Assembly: GCF_014322765.1 (NCBI RefSeq)
Contig: NZ_JAASTZ010000012.1
Coordinates: 1 to 64,000 of the forward strand
Length of the DNA stretch: 64,000 bases
Direction: 5' to 3'
Source of the DNA: Listeria immobilis
GTDB lineage: Bacteria > Bacillota > Bacilli > Lactobacillales > Listeriaceae
Shown: one piece after another, positions 55,101-63,262 of the stretch
Layout: every line of letters starts with the position of its first letter
How positions within the stretch are numbered: position 1 is the stretch's first letter
Program-made: the position numbers and the translations under genes
The notes under the pieces: generated by a model
The model's input: only the letters and a program-made list of their open reading frames with translations
What the model was told of the DNA's origin: nothing
Databases searched by the model: none

Positions 55101-56749
55101 CCCTCATCCCCAAGCAGTGTCATAGCAGATGTTACCGTCTCTTCACGAATTCCATCAATTGGTGGATTTGTTACTTGCGCAAAAAGTTGTTTAAAATAGT
55201 TAAATAACACTTGTGGTCGCTGGCTTAAAACTGCAAGTGGCGCATCATATCCCATCGCGCCCATTGGATCTTTTTTCTCAGTAACCATTGGAATTAGTAT
55301 TTTATTTAGTTCATCTTGGGTATAACCAAACGCCCGTTGTTTTTTAAAGCGTTCGGATTTTTCCATTGATTGATAGTCTAATTCTTCTTTTAGAAGGTCA
55401 GCAATTTCTGTCATTTCCTCATCTAGCCATTCACGATAAGGTTTATCTGTTGTTAATTTATCTTTTAATTCTTTATCAGTAACGATTCTTCCCTCTTCTA
55501 AATCAATTAACAACATGGTTCCAGCTCCAACGGTTTCTTTGCGAATAATTTCACTCGGATCCACTGGTACTACACCTGTTTCTGAAGAATAAATGATTGT
55601 ATGGTCTTTTGTTTCATAATAGCGAGCAGGTCGTAATCCATTTCTATCTAAAATCGTGCCAATTACTCGACCGTTAGTAAAAGAAATCGAAGTAGGTCCA
55701 TCCCACGGCTCCATCAGAGTACTATGATATTCATAAAAAGCACGTTTTGGATCTGTCATATGCGGATTTTTATCCCATGGTTCGGGAATAAGCATCATAG
55801 CAGCATGAGGTAACGAACGGCCAGATTGGATTAAAAACTCCAAAGCATTATCTAACGTCGCTGAATCACTACCACTTTCATCAATAACAGGTAGTAATTT
55901 AGCTAAATCCTTACCAAAAAGGGCCGAGTCTGCTCTTTTCTCTCGTGCTTTCATCCAATTAACATTGCCACGTTGCGTATTAATTTCTCCATTATGAATT
56001 AAATAACGATATGGATGCGCTCGTTCCCAACTAGGAAAAGTATTCGTTGAAAAACGTGAATGAACTAACGCGAAAGCAGATAAATATGCTGAGTCTGCTA
56101 AATCTAAATAGTATTGATTAATTTGTTCTGGTAATAACATTCCTTTAAAAATAATTGTTCTTGTAGATAGACTAGGGACATAAAAAGTCTCTGTTATTTT
56201 TTCTGAAGTACTGGCAAATTTCTCGATTTGTTTTCTAAATAAATAAAGTGCTCGTTCAAAGCCGGCCTCGTCTAGTTTGGCATTTTTTTGAATAAATAGT
56301 TGATAAATCGCTGGTTCTGTTTTTTGTGCACCAGCGCCAACTTTTGTTACATCTGTCGGCAATTTGCGCCATCCTAAAAAGAGCTGTCCTTCTACGGCAA
56401 TTAGTTTTTCTGCTTCCGCCATAAGAAGTTCTCGCTCAGTTTTATTTTGTGGAAAATTAAACATTCCTACTGCATAATGATATTTTTCAGGTAATTCAAT
56501 ACCTAATTTAGTACATTCTCGTCGAAAGAAAGAATCAGAAATCTCAAGTAAAATACCAGCACCATCGCCTGTATCTCCACCAACTTCTCCACCGCGGTGT
56601 TTTAACTGGCAAAGCATGTGGATACCTTGCTCAACGATTTTATGAGAAGAAATCTTTTTAATATTAGCCACAAATCCAATGCCACAAGCATCATGCTCAT
56701 TTTCCGGATTATATAGACCGTGCTTTTTTGGTAAATTAGTTTGTTTCAT
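52157..56749 (-). CDS. gltB: Glutamate synthase (NADPH) large subunit
   Basis: 1530 residues, full length. A short propeptide precedes the N-terminal nucleophile Cys22 (DACGIGF) of the glutaminase domain. Then come a central domain, the FMN-binding synthase domain (GSISQEAHEALAIAMNRIGG segment, about 890) and the 3Fe-4S cysteines in CVMMRVCHLDTCPVG. The C-terminal beta-helix repeats (GDANDYFGKGLSGG and following) close it. Called gltA in B. subtilis. RBS GAGGAGG. Divergent from its activator gene gltC. Confidence 0.94.
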   Translation of the reverse strand: MKQTNLPKKHGLYNPENEHDACGIGFVANIKKISSHKIVEQGIHMLCQLKHRGGEVGGDTGDGAGILLEISDSFFRRECTKLGIELPEKYHYAVGMFNFPQNKTERELLMAEAEKLIAVEGQLFLGWRKLPTDVTKVGAGAQKTEPAIYQLFIQKNAKLDEAGFERALYLFRKQIEKFASTSEKITETFYVPSLSTRTIIFKGMLLPEQINQYYLDLADSAYLSAFALVHSRFSTNTFPSWERAHPYRYLIHNGEINTQRGNVNWMKAREKRADSALFGKDLAKLLPVIDESGSDSATLDNALEFLIQSGRSLPHAAMMLIPEPWDKNPHMTDPKRAFYEYHSTLMEPWDGPTSISFTNGRVIGTILDRNGLRPARYYETKDHTIIYSSETGVVPVDPSEIIRKETVGAGTMLLIDLEEGRIVTDKELKDKLTTDKPYREWLDEEMTEIADLLKEELDYQSMEKSERFKKQRAFGYTQDELNKILIPMVTEKKDPMGAMGYDAPLAVLSQRPQVLFNYFKQLFAQVTNPPIDGIREETVTSAMTLLGDEGNILNPTAKNAKRIRLKTPILSRKEFNALLSQTKFAKPTVTLPILFQAEERDDLDKTLAKLFAMADQKVAEGTELIVLDDDGVNADFIGIPSLLAVSGLHHHLVKSGTRTKVSIIVKTSEARDVHQCALLIGYGADAVFPSLAIDTFAGLIQEDRLKGFSLDEAESRYIEAITDGILKIMSKMGISTVQSYRGAQIFEAIGIGDDVIASFFPGTASQIGGIPLSIIAQEAWLRHREAYHDIGYQSFTLNTGGEYQWRSNGEYHAYNPLAIHSLQQATRENDRETYNLYSDLMQNQNNAFLRGLLTFTSDRKPIPLDEVEPAEAIFKRFKSGAMSYGSISQEAHEALAIAMNRIGGKSNSGEGGENPNRFTPDANGDWRRSAIKQIASGRFGVTSHYLVNAEELQIKMAQGAKPGEGGHLPGKKVYPWISKTRGSTTGVGLISPPPHHDIYSIEDLSQLIFDLKNANQNARINVKLVSKTGIGTIAAGVAKGNADVILVSGYEGGTGAAARTSIRHAGVPWEIGLAETHQTLLLNGLRNKVVVETDGKLMTGKDVLVAAMLGAEEFGFATAPLVTLGCVMMRVCHLDTCPVGVATQNPELRKKFNGSADYVVNFFHFIVEEMREMMAELGFRSLKEVIGHKEFLKTHEKKEAHWKAKYIDFSKMLYSDDFYKNQVQYCTKQQDHKIEQTLDMREIVPLIKPALENAEKVTGSFNVRNVDRAIGTIAGSFISKKYGAAGLPEDTISLEFTGSAGQSFGAYTPLGMTLRIHGDANDYFGKGLSGGKLIVSPNKKTPINPHDSAIVGNVTLYGATGGEAYMHGRAGARFAVRNSGATAVVEGIGDNGCEYMTGGAVVILGEIGENFAAGMSGGSAYIYTTNKQSTQAKINHELVNSRAVSTNKEAAKLKQLIEQHASWTGSEFAQMILQNWETEKENFLFVIPNEYEMMLTRIETLEHAGQTHDEAELQAFYEHKDGKLTAIMAK

Positions 56750-56894
56750 TTTAGTTCCTCCTCTTCAAAAATGGAATCTTCCAATATATATCACAGGAAT
56801 TGTACAAATTGACTGACAATTCAATTCCGAATTAGTTTACCTTACATTTCTTGTAGTATCTATTTTATTCCTTTTCATTTATCGAAACAATATA

Positions 56895-56926
56895 TATAAT
56901 AGAATAAAACAATCTCATTTCGAGAA
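56895..56926 (+). promoter_or_regulatory. gltC promoter and GltC-box-like dyad
   Basis: TATAAT (56895-56900) has a weak -35 (TTTTCA, 17 bp before). ATCTCATTTCGAGAA (56912-56926) resembles the B. subtilis GltC box ATCTCATNNGAGAT in its TCTC...GAGA arms. It overlaps the start region of gltC in the gltC-gltB intergenic region. Confidence 0.5.
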
Positions 56927-56942
56927 CAATTGGAGGTCGCAC

Positions 56943-57830
56943 ATGGAACTTAGACAATTGAAATATTTTATGGAAGTAGCTCGAGTAGAGCATATGACAA
57001 AAGCAAGTGAGAATTTGCATGTAGCACAATCTGCCGTTAGTAGACAGATAACTAAATTAGAAGAAGAATTAGGCGTACCTTTATTTGACCGTATTGGAAG
57101 AAATATGCAACTAACAAGTGTTGGTCAGGACTTCTTAAATCAAGCTGCTATTGCTTTAAATGAACTACAAAAAGCGGAAGCACTCGTCACAGAATATACC
57201 GATCCAACTAAAGGAACAGTTCGTGTTGGTTTACCGAACTCACTTTCCACCAAAGTTTTGCCTTCTGTTATTTCTAGTTTTCGAGAAAAATATCCGCATA
57301 TTACTTATCAATTCATGGAAGGAACAAACGAAGAACTTACTGATATGCTTGTTAGTGGCGTCTTAGATATTAGCTTCTTATCTCCTGTACCAGAATCCAG
57401 TGAACAACTCGAAGCTATTCGTTTCTTTGATGAAAAACTAAAATTAATTGTCCCTAAAACACATCCGCTTGCTGACAATTTTAATGTATCGCTCAAAGAA
57501 CTAGCTAATGAAAAATTTGTGCTTTACCCTGAAGAGTTTGATTTATATAAAATAGTTACAAATACTGCCATTAAAAAGGGCTTTCAACCAGAAATTGCCT
57601 TCCAAAGTCGAGATTTTTATACAATTCAAGGTTTAGTTGGGGCTGGACTTGGCATTAGTATTTTACCAGAAATGATTTTAGATGGTGCCATTTTCAAAGA
57701 AACAAAAAGTATCGCCTTGCGTGATAAGGAATTGCGCCGCTCTGTGGGAATTATTACGACAAAAAAGCGGAACTTATCCCCTTCTGAGAATTTGTTCCGC
57801 TCGTTTATTATTTCCTTTTTTTCTAATTAG
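56943..57830 (+). CDS. gltC: LysR-type activator of glutamate synthase
   Basis: 295 residues. The N-terminal HTH (MELRQLKYFMEVARVEHMTK and AQSAVSRQITKLEEELG) and a LysR-type co-inducer domain (about 90-290) are visible. Divergent from gltBD as in B. subtilis, where GltC activates gltAB in response to 2-oxoglutarate/glutamate and carbon supply. RBS TGGAGG. The stop overlaps the convergent acetyltransferase stop (57827-57830). Confidence 0.9.
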   Translation: MELRQLKYFMEVARVEHMTKASENLHVAQSAVSRQITKLEEELGVPLFDRIGRNMQLTSVGQDFLNQAAIALNELQKAEALVTEYTDPTKGTVRVGLPNSLSTKVLPSVISSFREKYPHITYQFMEGTNEELTDMLVSGVLDISFLSPVPESSEQLEAIRFFDEKLKLIVPKTHPLADNFNVSLKELANEKFVLYPEEFDLYKIVTNTAIKKGFQPEIAFQSRDFYTIQGLVGAGLGISILPEMILDGAIFKETKSIALRDKELRRSVGIITTKKRNLSPSENLFRSFIISFFSN

Positions 57831-58345
57831 TCATTCATTGCAAATGCTTCTGGATACTGAATCGCACCTTGAAGATTTTCCAAGCTACCATTATATAATT
57901 CTAATAACATATAATATTCAGCTGGCACATCAAATGGTGAAGGAATTCCAAATGCTTCTGAAGTTTTAAATCCAAATCGTGGATAATAATCAGCATGTCC
58001 TAATACCGCAATTGCAGGATATGCTTTTTCTCGTGATAGCCGAATTCCTTCTTCCATTAATTTAGAACCAATTCTCGCCCCTTGAAACTCTGGAAGAACA
58101 GCGAGTGGGGCTAAAGCTAGAATAAACCTATTCTTATTTTCTGTTTCTAAAGAGATTTCGCTAAACATAATGTATCCTATAAGTTGGCCATCTTCTGCTT
58201 CTGCTACAAGGGATAATCCTTGCTGATAAAATTCAGATTCTCGGATATGTTCAATTAAATCCGCTTCAACAGTCCCCTTAAAAGCTTGTTCATTCAGTTG
58301 GCGAATAGCTTGGTAGTCTTTTGGTTGTTCTGTTCGTATCATCAT
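57827..58345 (-). CDS. GNAT-family N-acetyltransferase
   Basis: 172 residues, YhbS-like. The acetyl-CoA site is LAVLPEFQGARIGSKLMEEGI (about 91-111), and the family hallmark GHADYYPRFGF is present. Substrate unknown. It lies 2 nt after the alcohol-dehydrogenase gene, so the two are probably cotranscribed. An ATG one codon in is an equally good start. Confidence 0.82.
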   Translation of the reverse strand: MMIRTEQPKDYQAIRQLNEQAFKGTVEADLIEHIRESEFYQQGLSLVAEAEDGQLIGYIMFSEISLETENKNRFILALAPLAVLPEFQGARIGSKLMEEGIRLSREKAYPAIAVLGHADYYPRFGFKTSEAFGIPSPFDVPAEYYMLLELYNGSLENLQGAIQYPEAFAMND

Positions 58346-58347
58346 GT

Positions 58348-59454
58348 TTATTTAGTCACTCGTTTCGCAGCCATACTTTCTTCAAGTTGTTTTATTGCAT
58401 TTAAAACAACGATAGGTGTCATTTCACCTGGCATCATATGAATCGTTTCATGTTCTTCTGTCGCCCGCTCGGACACAGCCATAAGTGTTTCTTCTGAAAG
58501 AGAAGCAAGCCCCATATCGTATAAGCTAGCAGGTAAGCCAAGTTTTGTATAGAATGGTAATAATTGTTCGATTTCATCCCATCTATTTTCAATCACTAAT
58601 TGGACTAAAATGCCATAAGCAACTTTATTTCCATGAAGTAAATGATGTGTCTCTGGAACCATTGTTAGCGCATCATGGATAGAGTGCGCTCCTGCACAAC
58701 GACCATAATCATCACCAAAACCTCCAACCATTCCACCAACTAAAATATTTGTTTCGATAATTTTAATAAACGCTTCATTGAGTTCTTGTTTATCCATTGC
58801 TAAAAGAGCTTCTTCACTAAAATTCAGCAAATTATCATGGCACATTTTGGCAGCAAAGTGGGCAATTTCAATTTCAACTGATTTCATAGGAAGAGATTGA
58901 ATAATCACATCTGCTTCATACCATTTTGCAAGTGTATCACCAATTCCTGCAACAAGTAATTCTTTTGGTGAATCAAGAATCATTTCCGGGTCGATTAATA
59001 GTAATGCATTGCTACTTGCAAAAACATCATAACGAATCATCGCACCTTCTGAATCATACATAACGCTTAGAGGTGTGTATGCTGCGCAGGTGGACGCAAG
59101 TGTCGGTAAAATAATTACAGGTAATCGTAAAACGGCTGCAGCAGCTTTTGAAACATCTGCCACTTTTCCACCGCCGACAGCAATAATAGCATCCATCTTA
59201 TTAGCTTTCATGATAGCTACTAGACGATCACGTTCCTCATAAGTAGAAGTTCCATTATAGGTTTCAAAAGTAGATGTAATAGCAGGTAGTTTAGGGAATT
59301 TCTTTTTGGCAACTTCCCAAGAAGCATTTCCACGAACAATTAATACATTTTCTAAGCCACGTCGTTCTAAGTGGTTTGGTAATGTATCCCATGCACCTAC
59401 TTGACATAAATATTCTTGCGGAGCTCCGCGAACAATCAATTCTTTATTCAACAA
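58348..59454 (-). CDS. Glycerol dehydrogenase-like iron-containing alcohol dehydrogenase
   Basis: 368 residues. NAD motif GGGKVADVSKA (about 95-105), metal-binding GIGDTLAKWYEAD (Asp) and the two His in GAHSIHDAL and HHLLHGNKVAYG are present. It looks like GldA/HcxA-type enzymes that reduce ketones or 2-oxoacids; glycerol as substrate is not proved. The TTG start is likely, with AAGGGATG upstream. It is followed at once by the acetyltransferase gene. Confidence 0.83.
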   Translation of the reverse strand: MLNKELIVRGAPQEYLCQVGAWDTLPNHLERRGLENVLIVRGNASWEVAKKKFPKLPAITSTFETYNGTSTYEERDRLVAIMKANKMDAIIAVGGGKVADVSKAAAAVLRLPVIILPTLASTCAAYTPLSVMYDSEGAMIRYDVFASSNALLLIDPEMILDSPKELLVAGIGDTLAKWYEADVIIQSLPMKSVEIEIAHFAAKMCHDNLLNFSEEALLAMDKQELNEAFIKIIETNILVGGMVGGFGDDYGRCAGAHSIHDALTMVPETHHLLHGNKVAYGILVQLVIENRWDEIEQLLPFYTKLGLPASLYDMGLASLSEETLMAVSERATEEHETIHMMPGEMTPIVVLNAIKQLEESMAAKRVTK

Positions 59455-59545
59455 AATTCATCCCTTCTGTCTGGCACGGTCGTCAATTCGGCTGCGACAT
59501 TTATAATTCAAATTGTATAGGAACTTAAACTGACTGTCAATCTAG

Positions 59546-60361
59546 CTATTGTTTTACAATTTCATCATCACCAAACCATTTTTTACTAATTTCTTGCATT
59601 TTTCCTTCGTCATATAAAGTTTTAAACGCATCATTTATTTTTGTTTGCAGTTTTTTGTCGCTTTTACGCATGCCTACTGCAAAATCGGTTGCATCAAATC
59701 CACCTGTGATGATATTATAATCGTCTTTATTTTTTTGTTTATCAATATAATAACGAGCATAGACTTCATCAATAATTAAACCATCAATACGTTTATTATT
59801 TAAATCAATAAAAGCAACATCAAAAGTATCGTATAATTCTGGTTCATTGTTTGCAATAATATCAGTTAGTACTTCTGGATTTTTAGCCATATCATCAATA
59901 GAACTTGCGCCATTTTGGGCACCTAGCGTTTTATCTTTCATATCACTAAATTTGTTAATATTACTTGATTTAAGCGTTACTAAGACTTGTTCATTTTTCA
60001 TATAAGGCTTACTAAAATCAACTTTTTTCTTTCTAGCATCTGTTACTGTATAGCCATTCCAAATTAAGTCAATTGATTCATTTTTTAATTCTGATTCTTT
60101 CATAGACCAATCAATAGGGGTAAATTTAACTTTAATACCATATTCATCAAAAACAGCTTTAGCTAAATCAATATCAAATCCAACTAACTTATCGTCTTTA
60201 TCACGGAACCCCATTGGGACAAAGCTATCATCTAAACCGACTACCACTTCTTTATCTTTTTCAATTCTACTCCACTGGTCTTCTTTTGCCTCACTTTTCC
60301 CACAAGCTACAAGCGTTAATACAAAAATTGCCATTACTGCTACTAATAATCCTTTTTTCAT
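59546..60361 (-). CDS. Amino acid ABC transporter binding lipoprotein
   Basis: 271 residues. Lipoprotein signal with lipobox LVAC (Cys20), then a family-3 binding-protein fold (VVVGLDDSFVPMGFRDKDDK, LVGFDIDLAKAV and IDLIWNGYTVT). Third gene of a permease-ATPase-binding-protein operon, downstream of a T-box whose specifier reads as histidine, so histidine or a related amino acid is the likely ligand. Starts immediately after the ATPase stop. RBS AAGGAGG. Confidence 0.88.
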   Translation of the reverse strand: MKKGLLVAVMAIFVLTLVACGKSEAKEDQWSRIEKDKEVVVGLDDSFVPMGFRDKDDKLVGFDIDLAKAVFDEYGIKVKFTPIDWSMKESELKNESIDLIWNGYTVTDARKKKVDFSKPYMKNEQVLVTLKSSNINKFSDMKDKTLGAQNGASSIDDMAKNPEVLTDIIANNEPELYDTFDVAFIDLNNKRIDGLIIDEVYARYYIDKQKNKDDYNIITGGFDATDFAVGMRKSDKKLQTKINDAFKTLYDEGKMQEISKKWFGDDEIVKQ

Positions 60362-61009
60362 TTAAATTGCCTCCTTTTTTAATGGTTCTACTTCTAACAT
60401 TTGATCCGCTATTTTTTCAGCGAATGCATGATCATGCGTTACAATAATTTGTGTAATACCTACTTGTTTTAAACTTAAAATGAGTGATGCAACATGGTCA
60501 CGTAAGTCTGGATCTAAAGCTGAAGTTGGTTCATCAAATAACAACACTTTTGGATTCATCGCAAGTGCCCGGGCAATAGCAACACGTTGTTTTTGACCGC
60601 CCGATAGTTGATATGGCATGCTATCTGCTTTATCTGCTAAATCAAGTAAACTAAGTAATCGTTCTGCTTCTTTTTTAGCCGCTTCTTTTTTTGTTTTTCG
60701 AGCTAGTGTAGGAGCTAAAATCAAATTATCCATCACACTTAAATGCGGAAATAGGTGAAACTCTTGAAAAACAACTCCAATAGTATTTTCGACATCCTTT
60801 TTAGACATCGGATCAACCACTTCCCCGTCAATCAAAATTTCTCCTGAATCCATTTTTTCGAGACCGCTAATGCAACGAAGCAAGGTTGTTTTCCCACCAC
60901 CAGAAGGCCCAACAATAGAGAGGATTTCTCCGTCTTTAAGTGAAAGATTAACATTATCTAAAATCGTTTTTTGCTCGAATTTTTTCGTTAAATTTTTAAT
61001 TTCCAACAT
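60362..61009 (-). CDS. Amino acid ABC transporter ATPase
   Basis: 215 residues from the ATG at 61009 (MLEIKNLTKKF), preferred to the GTG at 61018 because GAGGTG would then lie at a proper distance. Walker A GPSGGGKTT, signature LSGGQKQRVAIARAL and Walker B LLFDEPTSALDP are intact. It pairs with the permease at 61020, the stop of which is 10 nt upstream of the ATG. Confidence 0.9.
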   Translation of the reverse strand: MLEIKNLTKKFEQKTILDNVNLSLKDGEILSIVGPSGGGKTTLLRCISGLEKMDSGEILIDGEVVDPMSKKDVENTIGVVFQEFHLFPHLSVMDNLILAPTLARKTKKEAAKKEAERLLSLLDLADKADSMPYQLSGGQKQRVAIARALAMNPKVLLFDEPTSALDPDLRDHVASLILSLKQVGITQIIVTHDHAFAEKIADQMLEVEPLKKEAI

Positions 61010-61019
61010 TTTTTTCACC

Positions 61020-61661
61020 TCATTTATAATAACTAAAACGTTTTTCCAATTGTTTAAATAGTAAAGTTAAAATAGCTGTTAGCGCTAAGTAAATCGCTGC
61101 AACTAACACTAGTGGTATTAAAGTGACATCTCTACTCATCGCAATTTTTCCTGCACGAAGTAAATCGCCAATGCCAAGAATATAAACTAATGAAGAGTCT
61201 TTAACTAGATTAATCACTTCATTTCCGATAGCAGGAAGTACACGTTTGACTACTTGCGGTAAGACAATTTTTCGAAGTGTTTGTCCATATGTTAGACCAA
61301 GAACTTTTGCACTCTCATATTGACCATTTTCGATTGATAAAAATCCACCACGAAAGATTTCTGCAAAATAAGCAGCATAATTTAGAATAAAAGCAATAAA
61401 TACGGCATCCATGCGATCAAAAACAATTCCAATAATTGGTAAGCCATAATAAATAAAAATTAATTGTAAAAGTAAAGGGGTTCCTCGCATAATCCAAATA
61501 TAAATATTTAAAATAAATTTAAGGGGGGCTATTTTACTGACATTGCCAATTGCTACAATAGCACCTAAGGGAATCGAGCAAACAAGGGTCACTGCAAAAA
61601 CCAAAAGTGTTGTTTTCGCCCCATCAAGTAATGCTGGTAAAATTTCTGTTATATAGTCCAT
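61020..61661 (-). CDS. Amino acid ABC transporter permease
   Basis: 213 residues, about five membrane segments, HisMQ-type (opening DYITEILPALLDGAKTTLLV in part, RGTPLLLQL, and the EAA loop NGQYESAKVLGLTYGQTLRKI). First structural gene after the T-box leader, with AAAAGGAG 8 nt before the ATG. Confidence 0.9.
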   Translation of the reverse strand: MDYITEILPALLDGAKTTLLVFAVTLVCSIPLGAIVAIGNVSKIAPLKFILNIYIWIMRGTPLLLQLIFIYYGLPIIGIVFDRMDAVFIAFILNYAAYFAEIFRGGFLSIENGQYESAKVLGLTYGQTLRKIVLPQVVKRVLPAIGNEVINLVKDSSLVYILGIGDLLRAGKIAMSRDVTLIPLVLVAAIYLALTAILTLLFKQLEKRFSYYK

Positions 61662-61684
61662 TTAAATTCGCTCCTTTTTAGCAT

Positions 61685-61964
61685 AAAAAAATCTCGTCCG
61701 CTTGGCATAAAACTACCAAGAGGACGAGAATAATATTCACGTGGTTCCACCTCAATTTACTAATACTTCACAGTACCAGCCTCTGTTAGTGCTAGACTAA
61801 CAAGCTATAACGGGCTTTCCCGAGTTCACCTACTACTCACTTTTCAGCAAACCAGCTCCTAGATGTGTTCGATAACGCTATCTTTATCCTTTCGCACCAA
61901 CCAAGGACTCTCTTGTAAAAGAATTACGCTCTACTTGTTCTAATCAACGCTTTCACTTCTTCTT
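61685..61964 (-). promoter_or_regulatory. T-box riboswitch, specifier probably CAC (histidine)
   Basis: The leader of the amino-acid transporter operon. The antiterminator T-box GAGGTGGAACCACG (61739-61753) is followed by a terminator CTCGTCC..CTTGG / CCAAG..GGACGAG plus a T-run (61685-61728). Upstream are the distal Stem I motif (GAGAG...GGTTGGTGCGAAAGG) and a specifier loop GAACACATC (61862-61870). Read in the usual place after GAA, the codon is CAC. Uncharged tRNA-His would bind and allow transcription. Confidence 0.85.
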
Positions 61965-61970
61965 GCTAAT

Positions 61971-61999
61971 ACTCTACCACGATAAAGTGATAGAGTCAA
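61971..61999 (-). promoter_or_regulatory. Promoter of T-box/ABC transporter operon
   Basis: TTGACT (61994-61999), 17-bp spacer, TAGAGT (61971-61976) on the minus strand. Start predicted near 61964, giving a leader of about 300 nt. Confidence 0.75.
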
Positions 62000-62108
62000 C
62001 TGTTTTACAAAAAATTTTAAAGAACTAAATAAATGTTTTTACAAAGAGTTAGCCATAAAGAGGCATTTTTACATTGATACATTCGCTGCTTCTACAAATT
62101 TTTTGATA
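62000..62108. other. Intergenic, nothing recognised
   Basis: About 110 bp between the T-box promoter and the virS terminator, with no gene or motif I can support. Confidence 0.5.
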
Positions 62109-62151
62109 TTAAAAAGCACTTTTAACCTATTGAACCTGGTTTAAAGTGCTT
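62109..62151 (-). terminator. virS terminator
   Basis: Minus-strand stem AAGCACTTTAAACC / GGTTAAAAGTGCTT followed by TTTAATA. Confidence 0.75.
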
Positions 62152-62202
62152 CTATCATATTGCATTATTTTATTTAGCTACTTATATGGTTTACAGCTTG
62201 AA

Positions 62203-63243
62203 CTAGTCTTTCGCAATTAATAAATAGTCATCTTTTTGCTCAAAGTACAATTTCACTTCTGTTCCTTGTTCACTTTTTGACTCAATACAAATTTCGTGGC
62301 CTAATTTTTTAGCCATTTGTTTGGCAAGATATAGCCCCATACCAGTAGCTTTCTTTTCTTGTCGACCAGTATTGCCTGTAAAGCCTTGCTCAAAAATCCG
62401 TGGTAAATCTTCTTCTTTAATTCCGCGACCATTGTCTTTTATGTGCAGAACTTTTTTTCCACTAGCTTCTGCATCACACCAAATTTTTATTTCGCCACTT
62501 TCTGCTGTATATTTCAAAGCATTAGATATAACTTGATCGAGAATAAAACCAAGCCATTTACTATCTGTTCGCACATCCAGATCCACATTTTGTATATCCA
62601 GCTTCATTTTTTTCCCGATAAAAAGTTTGGAGTGGCGCTTGACAGATTCGCGAACTACAACTCCAAGATTCTGCTCTTGGATAAAATAATCTTTGGAAAA
62701 AGTATCTAATCTTGAAAAATAAAGTGCTTGCATAACTAATTTATCAATCGTTGTTAATTCCTCATCAATTTGTTGGAAAATCGTTTTTGTATCATTTAAA
62801 TCAGGATTATTAATTAGCATCTTACTTGCAACAACAGGAGTCTTCACTTCATGCACCCAGTATAAAATAAAATCATGATATTCTTGCTGTTTATCTTGTA
62901 ATTTACTAATAGCTCGTAGTTCTTCTTGATGTTTTTTCGCCATCAATTGATTAAAAAAAGCTTGTTCACGAGTTCGCGGTTTTGGCAAAAGCTCAATAAT
63001 ATTTTCTTCCATTTCACCACTTACTAATTCTTCCATCTCGTGCCAATAACTATATTTAAAGAAATAGCCTAGCACAAGATAAGCAAGTAAAAAAACGAAG
63101 ACAAAAATATATAAATAAATGAAATTTCCTAGTGTAAGTTTGCTGTTAGGGTCGATAGAAATTAGTACACCAACGAAAAACATTATGCTACAAAAAAACA
63201 ATAAGAAAAATCGTTTATCCTTAATATAATTCCACCAATTCAT
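62203..63243 (-). CDS. virS: Sensor histidine kinase VirS
   Basis: 346 residues. Two membrane segments close to the N-terminus (about 12-29 and 39-63) with almost no extracellular loop, the BceS-like intramembrane-sensing layout. H-box YWVHEVKTPV with the phosphorylated H131. ATP domain with N box, DNGRGIKEED and GMGLYLAKQM. By order and by the following adenine deaminase gene this is VirS of VirRS, which in L. monocytogenes controls mprF, dlt and other envelope genes. The response regulator is expected to the right, outside the window. RBS GAGGAAA. Confidence 0.87.
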   Translation of the reverse strand: MNWWNYIKDKRFFLLFFCSIMFFVGVLISIDPNSKLTLGNFIYLYIFVFVFLLAYLVLGYFFKYSYWHEMEELVSGEMEENIIELLPKPRTREQAFFNQLMAKKHQEELRAISKLQDKQQEYHDFILYWVHEVKTPVVASKMLINNPDLNDTKTIFQQIDEELTTIDKLVMQALYFSRLDTFSKDYFIQEQNLGVVVRESVKRHSKLFIGKKMKLDIQNVDLDVRTDSKWLGFILDQVISNALKYTAESGEIKIWCDAEASGKKVLHIKDNGRGIKEEDLPRIFEQGFTGNTGRQEKKATGMGLYLAKQMAKKLGHEICIESKSEQGTEVKLYFEQKDDYLLIAKD

Positions 63244-63262
63244 ATGGATTTCCTCGCTTTCG

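Noticed and set aside
62443-62709. 88-codon frame opposite virS
   Set aside because: Shadow of the kinase ATP domain; low-complexity Phe/Ile/His composition.
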